The notes below the pieces were generated by a model. It made no database searches and was not told the origin of the DNA. It saw only the letters and a list, made by a program, of their open reading frames with translations. Of a stretch of 64,000 nt of DNA, positions 1 to 8,492 are shown one piece after another (within the stretch, counting starts at the first letter, position 1; each line of letters opens with the position of its first letter). This DNA is from Firmicutes bacterium UBA1702 (lineage in GTDB: Bacteria; Bacillota; Clostridia; Peptostreptococcales; Anaerovoracaceae). Position numbers and translations under genes: made by a program. The stretch is taken from assembly GCA_002320005.1 (NCBI GenBank), contig DCJK01000016.1:1-64000 (forward strand). Direction: 5' to 3'.

Positions 1-4
1 ATTG

Positions 5-10
5 TATAAT
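5..10 (+). promoter_or_regulatory. -10 box of the CoA-transferase promoter
   Basis: TATAAT lies 53 bases before the CoA-transferase start codon. Its -35 element would fall outside the window, so only half the promoter can be seen. A good ribosome binding site (AGGAGAAA) lies just before the ATG at 63. Confidence 0.5.
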
Positions 11-62
11 ATAGAACGTATTGTTAAAAAGGTAACAAAATAAACCTTGTTAGGAGAAAAAG

Positions 63-1418
63 ATGTATAAAGTATCAAGATTACAAGAAGAGTACAAAAA
101 GAAGCTTATTACCGCCGATGAGGCGGCAGCAATGGTTAAACCGGGGGATCGGCTGCATTTCGGTACAGGCTGCGGTGCCATCGTTGATATCGACAAAGCA
201 ATCGCAAAACGTGCAGATGAACTTAAAGACATAACCGTAATCAGTACTGTTTCAATTCGCGAAAAACCTTTTGAAACATATTTGGCAACCACAAGCAATG
301 ATCAGGTAAGATTTGCATCGGCCCACTTTAACAGTCATGACCGTGCAATGTCAAAAGAAGGACGCTGCTGGTACATTCCTATGCTGTTCTGTGAGCTGCC
401 ATTCCTGTGGACCAACAATAATAACGAGCTCGACATTGCCATGTTCCAGGTTGCTCCTATGGATGAGCACGGCAATTTTAACCTGGGGCCTCAGGTGGCA
501 GACATGTGGGGAGTAATTAAATCCGCAAAGAAAGTCATCGTCGAAGTAAACGAGAACATGCCTATAGCCCACGGCTATCAGACACAGCTTAACCTTTACG
601 GAATAGACTATGTAGTGGAAGGCAGCAATACACCGCTGGCAGAACTTCCTGCAAAGGAACCTTCTGAGATTGATAAGAAGATAGCAGCTCATGTAGTTGA
701 GAGAATAAAGAGCCACAGCACACTGCAGCTTGGTATAGGAAGCCTGCCTCTGTGCATTGGACAGATGATTGCAGACTCCGATCTTAGAAATATAAATGCT
801 CATACGGAAATGCTGACGGACGCGTATGTTGACCTGTTTGATGCCGGAAAACTCACGGGAAACAAGCCTATCGACAAGGGCAAAGCGGTATATACCTTTG
901 CAGGAGGAAGCAAGCGCCTGTACGACTTTATTGATGACAACCCTATCTGCTGCAGCGCACCTGTAGATTATGTAAACCTCATTGAAACTATAGCTAAGAT
1001 AGAAAACTTTGTTTCAGTTAACAGCTGCATACAGGTAGACCTTTATGGACAGGTATGTTCTGAGTCAGCAGGACACCAGCAGATAAGCGGAACAGGCGGT
1101 CAGCTGGATTTCGTGCTGGGAGCTTTCCAGTCTACAGGAGGACAGAGCTTTCTGTGCACACCATCAACAAGAGTAAACTCCAAAGGAGAAGTTGAATCCC
1201 TTATTTCACCGGGACTGGCTCCGGGATCCATAGTTACTACACCAAGAATGGCAACCAACTACATTGTTACAGAGTATGGTGCCGCAGACCTGAAAGGCAA
1301 GACAACATGGGAAAGAGCAGAACTTCTCATAGGAATTGCACATCCGGACTTCAGAGATGATCTCATTAAAGAAGCTGAAAGAATGGGAATCTGGAAAAAT
1401 ACAAGCAAATTACTGTAA
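63..1418 (+). CDS. Butyryl-CoA:acetate / 4-hydroxybutyrate-type CoA-transferase
   Basis: This 451-residue protein belongs to the acetyl-CoA hydrolase/transferase family, which moves CoA between short-chain acyl groups in the cytoplasm. Visible family marks are LGIGSLP near residue 223, the HTEM motif whose Glu249 should be the catalytic carboxylate, and GTGGQLDF in the C-terminal half, typical of the butyryl-CoA:acetate and 4-hydroxybutyrate CoA-transferase branch. The length is normal for the family. In an amino-acid fermenter it would release butyrate or load acetate. The exact substrate cannot be fixed from sequence alone. A butyrate kinase lies 32 kb downstream, so two routes for acyl-CoA release may coexist. 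The gene is followed by a 27-base perfect-arm hairpin. Confidence 0.85.
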   Translation: MYKVSRLQEEYKKKLITADEAAAMVKPGDRLHFGTGCGAIVDIDKAIAKRADELKDITVISTVSIREKPFETYLATTSNDQVRFASAHFNSHDRAMSKEGRCWYIPMLFCELPFLWTNNNNELDIAMFQVAPMDEHGNFNLGPQVADMWGVIKSAKKVIVEVNENMPIAHGYQTQLNLYGIDYVVEGSNTPLAELPAKEPSEIDKKIAAHVVERIKSHSTLQLGIGSLPLCIGQMIADSDLRNINAHTEMLTDAYVDLFDAGKLTGNKPIDKGKAVYTFAGGSKRLYDFIDDNPICCSAPVDYVNLIETIAKIENFVSVNSCIQVDLYGQVCSESAGHQQISGTGGQLDFVLGAFQSTGGQSFLCTPSTRVNSKGEVESLISPGLAPGSIVTTPRMATNYIVTEYGAADLKGKTTWERAELLIGIAHPDFRDDLIKEAERMGIWKNTSKLL

Positions 1419-1482
1419 CCACAAATATAAGAAAGGCAACCTGCTTGGTAGAGCCGGATAAGAAAGTTTTTAAGTAAAGCAT

Positions 1483-1509
1483 GGTGTAACTCCGCAAAGG
1501 AGTTACACC
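1483..1509 (+). terminator. Hairpin after the CoA-transferase
   Basis: GGTGTAACTCC (1483-1493) and GGAGTTACACC (1499-1509) form an 11-bp perfect stem around GCAAA. GTAAA and TTTAC just outside can extend it. The T-run is weak (GTTTACTTTAC), so it may be a leaky terminator or an mRNA-stabilising hairpin. Confidence 0.5.
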
Positions 1510-1576
1510 GTTTACTTTACAAAAGTGTGAATTGCAGGACATGCTGCTGCAAGGATAATCCAGAGAGGGTGGTCTT

Positions 1577-2278
1577 TTGAATTTCCATATTGAAAAAGAG
1601 ATTTTTAAGTACTTTCCGGGCATGAAAGTTATAGCTGTATATGCAGAAAACATCGGCGAGGCTGATACAGAAAAAATAGCGGACATGCTCAGCAAGGCCT
1701 GGCAGACTGCTGGCGCTGCAGCTAAAAAATATGGCAATGCACAGTCACATCCATACATTAAACCATGGGGTGAAAGGATGAAGGCTGTGGGTGCAAATCG
1801 CAAGCAATTCCCAAGTTCAATAGAAGCTATGGTGCGCCGTGCGGGCAAGGGAGGAGAACCTTTTCACATCAGTCCGATGGTGGATTTTTACAATGCGATT
1901 TCCCTGAAGTATCTTGTTACGGCAGGTGCCTATGATGTTGACCGGCTGGAAAACGATATGTGGCTTCGTTTTTCAAAAGTCGGTGACACGTTCACTGCTT
2001 TGGACAGTGACGAAAGCATACCCATTCCTGCCGGTGAGGTAAGCTATGCAGACGGAGATAAGATAATCACCCGTCATTATGTTTACAAACAGTCAAAACA
2101 TGCACTCCTTACAGATGACAGCAAAAATGTTATTTTTGTTTCGGAAATTCTCGGGGAGCTGCCGGAGGAAACCGCTGAAGAAGTGGCACAGGCTATTACA
2201 GATGGCCTGAAAACTTGTTTTGGCATAGATACCGCTGCCGTAATTCTGGATGAAGACAATCTCAGCATGTACCCATAA
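1577..2278 (+). CDS. B3/B4 tRNA-binding-domain protein
   Basis: A 233-residue protein resembling the stand-alone B3/4 domain family, related to the editing region of the phenylalanyl-tRNA synthetase beta chain. The family is widespread and often suggested to act on mischarged tRNA or amino acids, but its biochemical role is poorly defined. The MVDFYNAISLKYLVTAGAYD stretch (about residues 100-119) is the most typical part. Initiation appears to be at TTG, with GAGAGGGTGG about ten bases upstream and no in-frame ATG close to the conserved N-terminus. It stands alone behind the CoA-transferase hairpin. Confidence 0.65.
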   Translation: MNFHIEKEIFKYFPGMKVIAVYAENIGEADTEKIADMLSKAWQTAGAAAKKYGNAQSHPYIKPWGERMKAVGANRKQFPSSIEAMVRRAGKGGEPFHISPMVDFYNAISLKYLVTAGAYDVDRLENDMWLRFSKVGDTFTALDSDESIPIPAGEVSYADGDKIITRHYVYKQSKHALLTDDSKNVIFVSEILGELPEETAEEVAQAITDGLKTCFGIDTAAVILDEDNLSMYP

Positions 2279-2498
2279 AATTATGCTTAAATAAATTATT
2301 GCCCAATTCATCCTCGGGTGCGGCCGGGTTGTCCTAAGGTGTCTGCCTGACGGTCCAATGGAATCGCTAAACAGAGTGTCCAATGACATGAAAGCAATGG
2401 CTGTGTTATCCGGGCCATGGCGTGAAGTATGTTTTAATAACGATATGAAGAGAGGGTCATATAATAAGGCTATCAAGAGACTTGAATTAAGGAAATAT
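2279..2498. other. Intergenic region without a recognised gene
   Basis: This stretch follows the B3/4 gene and precedes the terminator repeat of the VWA gene. An 80-codon ORF from 2358 crosses it but resembles no known family, has no convincing ribosome binding site and runs into the repeat and the end of the opposite-strand gene. I see no promoter, RNA gene or complete mobile element here. Confidence 0.5.
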
Positions 2499-2555
2499 CT
2501 AAATATCTCACTTACTGAAACAGGCAACCGACTAAATGCCGATTGCCTGTTAATT
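2499..2555. repeat. 57-bp direct repeat with hairpin, copy 1 (terminator of VWA gene)
   Basis: Matches 4600-4656 over 57 bases with one mismatch. It contains CAGGCAA (2521-2527) and TTGCCTG (2543-2549) as inverted arms. On the minus strand the hairpin is followed by TTTCAG; on the plus strand by a T-rich run. It lies just beyond the stop codon of the VWA surface protein, so it most likely works as that gene's terminator. The twin copy sits in the equivalent place behind the second surface-protein gene. Confidence 0.8.
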
Positions 2556-2579
2556 TTTCTTTTAATTTCTCCGAAAAAT

Positions 2580-4301
2580 TCAGCCTCTCTGTTCCTTTAA
2601 GGACTTAAGCTTAATTCCTGCCATTGCCAGAAGGATCAGCAGGAAGCAATATGGCAAAATATGGTTCATTGCTGTATCTCCTGTTTCAGGAACCTGACCC
2701 TGAATTGTATATGATACTGACGGCTTGCCGAATTCTATCGAAGAATAATTCGCGTTTCCGTTGCTGTCTACAGGGTACAGAATGGCACTTTCATTAGTAT
2801 ATAAAGCCTTGCCTGAATCAACCTGTGTCTGTGTTCCGTCAACTATTCCATCACCATTCAAATCAGTAACGCCATAGGTGCCCGGAGTTGCATCAGGCTT
2901 AACAAGTTTAACCGTATATGTCAGCTGAACCGGCGCAAAGTTTGAAACGTTCTCATTTATTGTCCAAATTATTTTTTCTGCAGATGAATCAGATGACGGA
3001 ACATATTCCAGTTTAAATCTGAAATTATTTGGGTTCACATCGGCATCTCCGAAATAATAGATGTTGCCTTCTTGAGCCTTGGCAAGCTGCTGTCCGTTAA
3101 CAGTAAGTGTCACTTTGTCGACATTATTGACAAAATCAAATTTCTCACCGATGGTATCTTCAACCCATGAGCCGGCTCCGACGGTATAGAGAATGTCATT
3201 TTTAATTTTGCTGAAATCAATTTGCTCGCTTATTCCGGCCATTTCATTTAGCTTAGCTGTAAATAAACCCGGGAAAGCATCTGTTCCATATTTTACATTA
3301 ATGGTATAGCAATTGTATCCGGAAGAAATCATTTCCCCGTATGTATCCATACACTTAATTACGGAATATTCAAGGCCGTGAGCATATTGCTTGCCGTCGG
3401 CTTTACTGATATATTTATAACCGGCAGCACTAAGTGCGTCCACGGTCGAAAATCTTACTCCGCTATAGTTTGTGGCAAACTTTTCCTTTGCTTCACGCAC
3501 GTTAACAACATAATCATCGTTCATCCTGTCTTCTATTCCGGCAATATATTCGTCCCAATTGCCGGCATTTATATCTTCTGACAGAGAATATCCTGATCCA
3601 ATATTATACGCTTCTTGCCATCCGTAGAACAAAAGCGATGGATAGGCTTCGCCATTAGCTCTTGAACTGCTGTAAATGCCGTATACATTTCCTTGCGCAT
3701 CGTTCCAATAGTAGGTCATGCCGTCTGTTGCCGCAACTACATATTTACGACTTCCGACAACAGATGTATCAGCATCAAGAAGCTGCTTTGCTGCCATCAG
3801 GCCGGAATGCAGATTTGAACCTTTATTAATAAAATCATCATCTGCATTCAGATATTTTAATACTACTTCTTCTTTATTACCGGAAGCTGCAACTTCTTCG
3901 GCCATTTTTTCAAGCTCCTCGCTGGCAGATGCAACACTGACAAGCTTTCCGCCAAACATCGGAAGTGCGCTTCCTTTAAAAACAACTACACCGACTTTGA
4001 TATCGGCGCCTGTCTGTTCTTGCGCTTCCTTAAGCTGACCAACAGTACCGATAATTTCTTCCATCGTTTCACCCACGCAGTCGGATGTATCAAGAACAAA
4101 TACAATGTCAGAGGAAAGTGGTTCCTCTGCACTTGGTAAAGAAAGGGTCACCTGAGATGTATAATCACTATCCATCTCAGTGGCTGTTTTTGACCGGGAA
4201 ACATCCCAGTCATCTTCCTGTGCCGTTGCGCCGAAAGATACCGCCGGCATAAAGCACATGATCATTGTTATGATCATAAGGACTGCAAATGTTTTTTTCA
4301 T
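2580..4301 (-). CDS. Secreted VWA-domain surface protein with VPETG anchor
   Basis: A 573-residue exported protein. It has a signal peptide (residues 1-25), a von Willebrand A domain beginning at DIVFVLDTSD (about 65-74), a calcium-loop-like DLNGDGIVDG stretch near 490, and a C-terminal anchor made of VPETG (537-541), a hydrophobic segment and a basic tail. The anchor suggests sortase attachment to the wall, though no sortase gene is in the window. The metal site reads DTSDC, so the third MIDAS position is Cys rather than Ser. It shares its promoter, palindrome, signal peptide and terminator repeat with the next gene at 4765-6444. A role as adhesin or pilin-like protein is inferred. Confidence 0.8.
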   Translation of the reverse strand: MKKTFAVLMIITMIMCFMPAVSFGATAQEDDWDVSRSKTATEMDSDYTSQVTLSLPSAEEPLSSDIVFVLDTSDCVGETMEEIIGTVGQLKEAQEQTGADIKVGVVVFKGSALPMFGGKLVSVASASEELEKMAEEVAASGNKEEVVLKYLNADDDFINKGSNLHSGLMAAKQLLDADTSVVGSRKYVVAATDGMTYYWNDAQGNVYGIYSSSRANGEAYPSLLFYGWQEAYNIGSGYSLSEDINAGNWDEYIAGIEDRMNDDYVVNVREAKEKFATNYSGVRFSTVDALSAAGYKYISKADGKQYAHGLEYSVIKCMDTYGEMISSGYNCYTINVKYGTDAFPGLFTAKLNEMAGISEQIDFSKIKNDILYTVGAGSWVEDTIGEKFDFVNNVDKVTLTVNGQQLAKAQEGNIYYFGDADVNPNNFRFKLEYVPSSDSSAEKIIWTINENVSNFAPVQLTYTVKLVKPDATPGTYGVTDLNGDGIVDGTQTQVDSGKALYTNESAILYPVDSNGNANYSSIEFGKPSVSYTIQGQVPETGDTAMNHILPYCFLLILLAMAGIKLKSLKEQRG

Positions 4302-4336
4302 ATAATTCCACCTCCTAAAATTTTGTCTGTAATTAC

Positions 4337-4358
4337 TTTTTACTTAATTGAGTAAAAA
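4337..4358. promoter_or_regulatory. Operator-like palindrome before the VWA gene
   Basis: TTTTTACT (4337-4344) and AGTAAAAA (4351-4358) form an 8-bp perfect inverted repeat around a 6-base centre. On the minus strand it starts 12 bases after the -10 box, so it would cover roughly the first 25 transcribed bases. An equivalent palindrome sits at the same spacing before the gene at 6444. The position fits a repressor roadblock, but the regulator is unknown. Confidence 0.6.
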
Positions 4359-4369
4359 TGTTATCACAT

Positions 4370-4398
4370 ATTTTAGCACTATTTGTTATTTTTTTCAA
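4370..4398 (-). promoter_or_regulatory. Sigma-A promoter of the VWA gene
   Basis: Read on the minus strand, TTGAAA (4393-4398), a 17-base spacer and TAAAAT (4370-4375) form a good housekeeping promoter. The same boxes with the same spacer length occur before the second surface gene. Confidence 0.75.
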
Positions 4399-4515
4399 TT
4401 GGCCAACTGTCCGGTTTTTAAGCCGGCACTAAACATTTTTGCCTTTTTAAATTGCCTGAAAGCGCTTACTTTCTTCAAAACAACCCTTCCGGGAAATAGT
4501 AAAACCTCATAAGTT

Positions 4516-4595
4516 TGTGCTGATGCTCAATTTCTTGCGCACTAAAAAATGCTGAGATAGCTGCAATGCTTTTCAACTGCCCCAACATTTATTAT
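4516..4595. repeat. Dispersed element, degraded copy (matches 40419-40495)
   Basis: The stretch from TGATGCTCAATTTCTT through CACTAAAAAATGC and the following 45 bases resembles the sequence at 40422-40495, where the same element forms a strong bidirectional hairpin. Here the right arm has diverged and no long stem remains. Confidence 0.55.
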
Positions 4596-4599
4596 AGAG

Positions 4600-4656
4600 C
4601 TAAATATCTCACTTACTGAAACAGGCAACCGGCTAAATGCCGATTGCCTGTTAATT
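4600..4656. repeat. 57-bp direct repeat with hairpin, copy 2 (terminator of beta-helix gene)
   Basis: Same element as 2499-2555, one mismatch (CCGGC for CCGAC). Its arms CAGGCAA and TTGCCTG are conserved. It lies about 110 bases beyond the stop of the beta-helix surface protein. Confidence 0.8.
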
Positions 4657-4764
4657 CTTTAAAATATCCGAACCTTTGCAGGATCTTCATCACTCCCGGT
4701 TGTATCTCACCGGAAACTTTGGATAAACCTCAAGAACCCTTGATTACCCAAAATTCTTCGAGCC

Positions 4765-6444
4765 TTATTTCTTAATTAAGCCTTTCTTCAAAAGAACTTT
4801 TCCTGCTAATGCTGCGACAGCCAGCATGAAAAGACCCATGAGAGGTGCCATCGGTGCTGCATCTCCTGTCTCCGGCACTACGGGTGCCTTTTCCCATATG
4901 GCTGTATAATATGCGTTGCCGGTTACTCGTTCTGAGACCTCAGGTGACCAACCCTTGAACACATAGCCTTCTCTCGTCGGTACACCTTTAAACTCAGGTG
5001 TCAGTTGTCCATATGGAAGATCGCCGTTTACCTGGTCAGAGAAGACAATCTCACCGTCAACCCCGTCGCTATAGATTACGGTATAATATCCATGAGCCGC
5101 TTTCAGTTCCTTAAGTCCTGTTACAGTTGTTTGCTCTTTAACAGAGAATTCTTCCATGTGAAGAGGCTCTTCGCCATGGGCGTTCCAGCGGTTTCCTTCC
5201 GAATCATCGAACCATCCGGTAATATCATGTGTGCAGTCAGGAGTGCCATCCAGTTTCCAATCTGAGCCTGTTGGTCCGAATGTGATGGATGCACCTTCTG
5301 CGTTGTATATGTCATCGCCGGCAGTTGCCGCATGGTTGTTATACAGCTGCACCTCATCGGTAAGAGTTACCTTTCCGCTATTGTTAATTCCGCCGCCCAT
5401 TTCAAGCTTTTCAGCAGTATTTCTGATTATAGTGCCGGTCTCCATATATAATGATGCATTGGCTTTGACCAGAATTCCGGAACCTTTATTATCGGTGATT
5501 TCCACCTCGCATGTTTCATCGATGGAAGAATTTGCGCCTCCCACATATAAAGCTCCCGGTATGGTCCATTGGCTGGAAATAGAACATTCGTTGTTTCGCA
5601 CACTTATCTTGGAATTATTCTTTATTACCATTTTGCCCGTAGCATGAATTCCGTTGGCACCGTTTCCTATGGCGTTTACTGTTGAATTATCTATAGTAAG
5701 AATTCCCGTTGACAGGCCATGAGCAGCATTATCATTGAAGTTTACCTTGGAATCATCAGTAATGATGAAGTGTGAACCATTGGAGCCGTTTCCTGTGCTG
5801 TTTATTACATTCACTTTACTGTTTGCAATAGTGGCATAAAAAGTGCCCGTGAATCCGGAGCGGTTGTGGTCGGAAATGAATGTGGAGTTTAAAATATTAA
5901 CATTGTACCCGCCATCTCCGCCGTCCCACTCCAGTGCATCCTGAGGGTAATTCTTAATTGTCAAATTGCTGCTATTCAAGTTGAGTTTGTTGTTGGAACA
6001 GAAATAAATTGCATGAGCGTTTCCTGCATCTGCACCATCCATAGTCATGTCTGTATTGTTGAGGGTCAGTGTTGCGTTTTTGCTTGCGCATATCGCCATC
6101 CAGCTCCATTCGCTATACGGCGTTGAACCGATTCCATTCATTTCAACTTTGCAGTTTTCGAAAGTCAGGCTGCTTCCCCAAAGCGCAATACCCTTTTTAT
6201 TGAAAGAGATTTTATGTTGGTCTCCTACAATGGTAATTCTTTTTGTTAAATTAAACCCTTCCGTCGAACAGTCTTTTAAAAGAACGATAGTATCACCATC
6301 CGCTGCGGCTTCAACAGCAGCATCCAGCGTTACGTATGAAATTTCCCCAATCCTTGCCTCATACTCAGTGCCTGCAAAGGCAGCCATAGGCATAAAGCAC
6401 ATGATCATTGTAATAATCATCAGGGCTGCAAATGTTTTTTTCAT
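4765..6444 (-). CDS. Secreted right-handed beta-helix surface protein with VPETG anchor
   Basis: A 559-residue exported protein. Its signal peptide is almost identical to that of the VWA protein, at DNA as well as protein level. The body is rich in short Asn/Gly turns and strand repeats (NNSKISV, NSTVNAI, NSKVNVI types, about residues 60-360), as in parallel beta-helix adhesins. GYVFKGWSPEV and YYTAIWEK near residues 485-515 match a Listeria-Bacteroides (InlB B) repeat. VPETG (523-527), a hydrophobic segment and a lysine-rich tail form the wall anchor. A polysaccharide-binding or adhesive role is likely but unproven. Confidence 0.78.
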   Translation of the reverse strand: MKKTFAALMIITMIMCFMPMAAFAGTEYEARIGEISYVTLDAAVEAAADGDTIVLLKDCSTEGFNLTKRITIVGDQHKISFNKKGIALWGSSLTFENCKVEMNGIGSTPYSEWSWMAICASKNATLTLNNTDMTMDGADAGNAHAIYFCSNNKLNLNSSNLTIKNYPQDALEWDGGDGGYNVNILNSTFISDHNRSGFTGTFYATIANSKVNVINSTGNGSNGSHFIITDDSKVNFNDNAAHGLSTGILTIDNSTVNAIGNGANGIHATGKMVIKNNSKISVRNNECSISSQWTIPGALYVGGANSSIDETCEVEITDNKGSGILVKANASLYMETGTIIRNTAEKLEMGGGINNSGKVTLTDEVQLYNNHAATAGDDIYNAEGASITFGPTGSDWKLDGTPDCTHDITGWFDDSEGNRWNAHGEEPLHMEEFSVKEQTTVTGLKELKAAHGYYTVIYSDGVDGEIVFSDQVNGDLPYGQLTPEFKGVPTREGYVFKGWSPEVSERVTGNAYYTAIWEKAPVVPETGDAAPMAPLMGLFMLAVAALAGKVLLKKGLIKK

Positions 6445-6476
6445 AAAAATCTTCCCTCCCCAAATTTGTATTAATT

Positions 6477-6496
6477 TTTTACTTGATTGAGTAAAA
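6477..6496. promoter_or_regulatory. Operator-like palindrome before the beta-helix gene
   Basis: TTTTACT (6477-6483) and AGTAAAA (6490-6496) form a 7-bp perfect inverted repeat around TGATTG. It starts 12 bases after the -10 box, exactly as in the VWA gene. Confidence 0.6.
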
Positions 6497-6507
6497 TGGT
6501 TTCACCT

Positions 6508-6536
6508 ATTTTATCATTATTTGTTATGCTTTTCAA
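6508..6536 (-). promoter_or_regulatory. Sigma-A promoter of the beta-helix gene
   Basis: On the minus strand, TTGAAA (6531-6536), 17 bases and TAAAAT (6508-6513). Both boxes and the spacing are identical to the promoter of the neighbouring VWA gene. Confidence 0.75.
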
Positions 6537-6779
6537 TACCCCCTCTGTCCGATATATAGACCACCTGTATGATTATAATATATGAATTGCAGCTGAACAA
6601 AAGAAATGCGGAAATCATGAATTTGTGTCATGTTGAAGTTACCAACAAGTATATAAATATCTATAAAAAAAGAGGTCAACAATCATAAGATCAAAATCAA
6701 GTATCTATTGCACTTTAACGCTTTTTACAAGTTGTCTGATTGCATTCAGTGGAAAACATAAGTATGAAGCTACTTATAT

Positions 6780-6812
6780 AAAGCGTATAGGTAAATAAAA
6801 CTTATGCGCTTT
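6780..6812 (+). terminator. Hairpin upstream of the IS3 remnant
   Basis: AAAGCGTATA (6780-6789) and TATGCGCTTT (6803-6812) form a 10-bp stem with one G-U pair, followed by TGTTT. No gene is recognised in 6540-6780, so what it terminates is unknown. Confidence 0.4.
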
Positions 6813-6830
6813 TGTTTAACTTATGGTTAG

Positions 6831-7013
6831 AAAGCCAAAGCGATAAATAAGAACTTTGAATATAATCTGTATAATAGAAGGTATACCCATGAAAAAGATT
6901 ATATAGGTTCGTTCATTGAAAACTGCATCCGTCACTTCAACAGCGAAAGATTATCTTACAAACTCAACTACAAAACCCCTGCTCAATATAGAATTGAACA
7001 GGGGTTTGAATAA
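6831..7013 (+). pseudogene. IS3-family transposase C-terminal remnant
   Basis: A 60-codon open stretch ends in residues of the form FIENCIRHFNSERLSYKLN, then KTPAQYR and a stop. This is the characteristic C-terminal end of IS3/IS150-type OrfB integrase-like transposases. The catalytic DDE core and the first ORF are absent, so only the tail of an old insertion remains. AAACCCCTG (6973-6981) and CAGGGGTTT (6999-7007) form a hairpin across the last codons, which may also act as a terminator. Confidence 0.65.
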
Positions 7014-7081
7014 CCGGGTTTTACGGGCTGCTTTTACTTGACAAATTCATTTAACAGGTGGTGTTCTTTTCACAACCATTT

Positions 7082-7717
7082 TTAATCTTCTTCAATGCTT
7101 TTATCCATTATTTTCCCGTCAACAGCATTTATCTCATATTCGTATTCATAGTTTCCGACATAAAATTCTATTTCATATACATATATTCCGTCTTCCCGAT
7201 CCAGCTTTGCTTTTGTAAAAACCGCGGAAGCAGAAGAAACACCGGAATCAGCCAGGGCGATGGACTTTGCAGCTTCAATGTCTATATACGCGCTTTGCGA
7301 AGATGTATTTTGTTCTTGTGAAGCTCCTTCTTGAGAAGAAAACTGACCTGAGTCATCTTCAATGTCAGAAGCGTCTGAGGAAGAGACGGGATTTTTTTCG
7401 TATTTAAGAATTTCACCGCTGGTTGATTCTATTACATAATAGAACCGGTAGCCGTCGGCGGTAAATCGGATTTTGTACACAGTGTCAAAATCCTTGTTGC
7501 CGTAAGCCGTAGACAGATCTGATACCTGCTGAAGATTATATCCGGCATTATCAAGGGCAATTAAAGCCCCCTTTTCCGGACCGATAACACTTTTATCCGC
7601 AGCCGAAGATGAGCTGCGGATAAAGGCTGATGCCAAGATAACCGAAATTAAAATCACGCATATTGTGAAAAACAGTATTCTTTTTGGTGAGTTCAGTAAA
7701 GTACTTATCTTTTTCAT
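7082..7717 (-). CDS. Membrane-anchored PepSY-domain protein
   Basis: A 211-residue protein with one N-terminal transmembrane segment (about residues 14-33) and two PepSY repeats outside the membrane. The first is around ALIALDNAGY to GEILKYEKN, the second around AKSIALADSG to DGKIMDKSIEED. PepSY domains are small extracytoplasmic modules often found with proteases or two-component systems and thought to inhibit or sense. It is the last gene of a minus-strand run with a kinase and regulator, 49 bases after a paralogue of the same architecture. A Ser/Gln-rich linker joins its two domains. Confidence 0.75.
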   Translation of the reverse strand: MKKISTLLNSPKRILFFTICVILISVILASAFIRSSSSAADKSVIGPEKGALIALDNAGYNLQQVSDLSTAYGNKDFDTVYKIRFTADGYRFYYVIESTSGEILKYEKNPVSSSDASDIEDDSGQFSSQEGASQEQNTSSQSAYIDIEAAKSIALADSGVSSASAVFTKAKLDREDGIYVYEIEFYVGNYEYEYEINAVDGKIMDKSIEED

Positions 7718-7766
7718 TTTTTAATCCTGTTTGTTTTCGGCTCCTGAACAGAAGAAGATAAAAGCG

Positions 7767-8399
7767 TCAGTCATATATGCTTTCTTTCTCCCATTCTGCG
7801 ACAGAGCCGGTCATGGCATTGATTTCGAAAGAATATTCCATATCACCGCTTATGAACTCGATTTCGTAGATATGGACACCGTCATCCACATTAAGTTCCG
7901 CTTCCGTAAATACAGCATTTGAAGCGTCAACTCCCGAGACTTGCAGCGCGATGGATTTGGCTTCATCAATACTTATAAAGTCGGAGTCTGTCATAGTGGA
8001 ACTCTCGGCAGGAAGTGAAACATTCTGAGAGGAAGAGTGAGCCTCAACAGCCTCCCTGTCCTTTTCAAGAATTGTTCCGTCAGAAGCTTTTATTTCATAG
8101 TCATATTCCATGCCCTGGGATACAAAGCGCACATCATAGTGACGTACCTCATCATCAGAATCAAGATTACCGGAAAGGCTTTCAACCTCTGATGAACTGA
8201 AGCCGGCATCCTGCAAGGCGACTTCTGCTGCCTGTTGCATACTTATATCACTTGTATCACTTGCACTGCTGGAAGCACCTGCCTGCATAACAGAGAAGGC
8301 TCCTGCGGCAAGAAGAAGCAGCACACACAGCACAGCGACAATAAGTTTTATTGCTCCGGGCATCTTTTTTGTTGTGGTTAAATTATTTTGCTTATTCAT
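7767..8399 (-). CDS. Membrane-anchored PepSY-domain protein (paralogue)
   Basis: A 210-residue protein with a cytoplasmic basic start, a transmembrane segment (about residues 18-38) and two PepSY repeats (QQAAEVALQDAGF onward and DEAKSIALQVSGV onward), each ending in a DGTILE or TGSVAEW turn. It is clearly a tandem duplicate of the gene at 7082-7717. It follows the histidine kinase by 93 bases, with a good GAAAGGGG ribosome binding site. The context suggests that the two proteins are either part of the signal sensed by the kinase or its regulated output. Confidence 0.75.
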   Translation of the reverse strand: MNKQNNLTTTKKMPGAIKLIVAVLCVLLLLAAGAFSVMQAGASSSASDTSDISMQQAAEVALQDAGFSSSEVESLSGNLDSDDEVRHYDVRFVSQGMEYDYEIKASDGTILEKDREAVEAHSSSQNVSLPAESSTMTDSDFISIDEAKSIALQVSGVDASNAVFTEAELNVDDGVHIYEIEFISGDMEYSFEINAMTGSVAEWEKESIYD

Positions 8400-8492
8400 G
8401 ATAATCCCCTTTCGTTTAACACTAAGATTCTTGTTTACGAGGTCATTTTACGAAAGGAAGATTAAAATAACATTAAAAAGAAAAAAATTTTT

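Noticed and set aside
2358..2600. 80-codon ORF on the plus strand
   Set aside because: It has no clear ribosome binding site, resembles no family, runs through the terminator repeat and ends inside the opposite-strand VWA gene.
2499..6536. CRISPR-like or transposon nature of the repeats
   Set aside because: Only two copies far apart, each placed as a terminator or promoter of a gene, with no spacers, cas genes or transposase of matching type.
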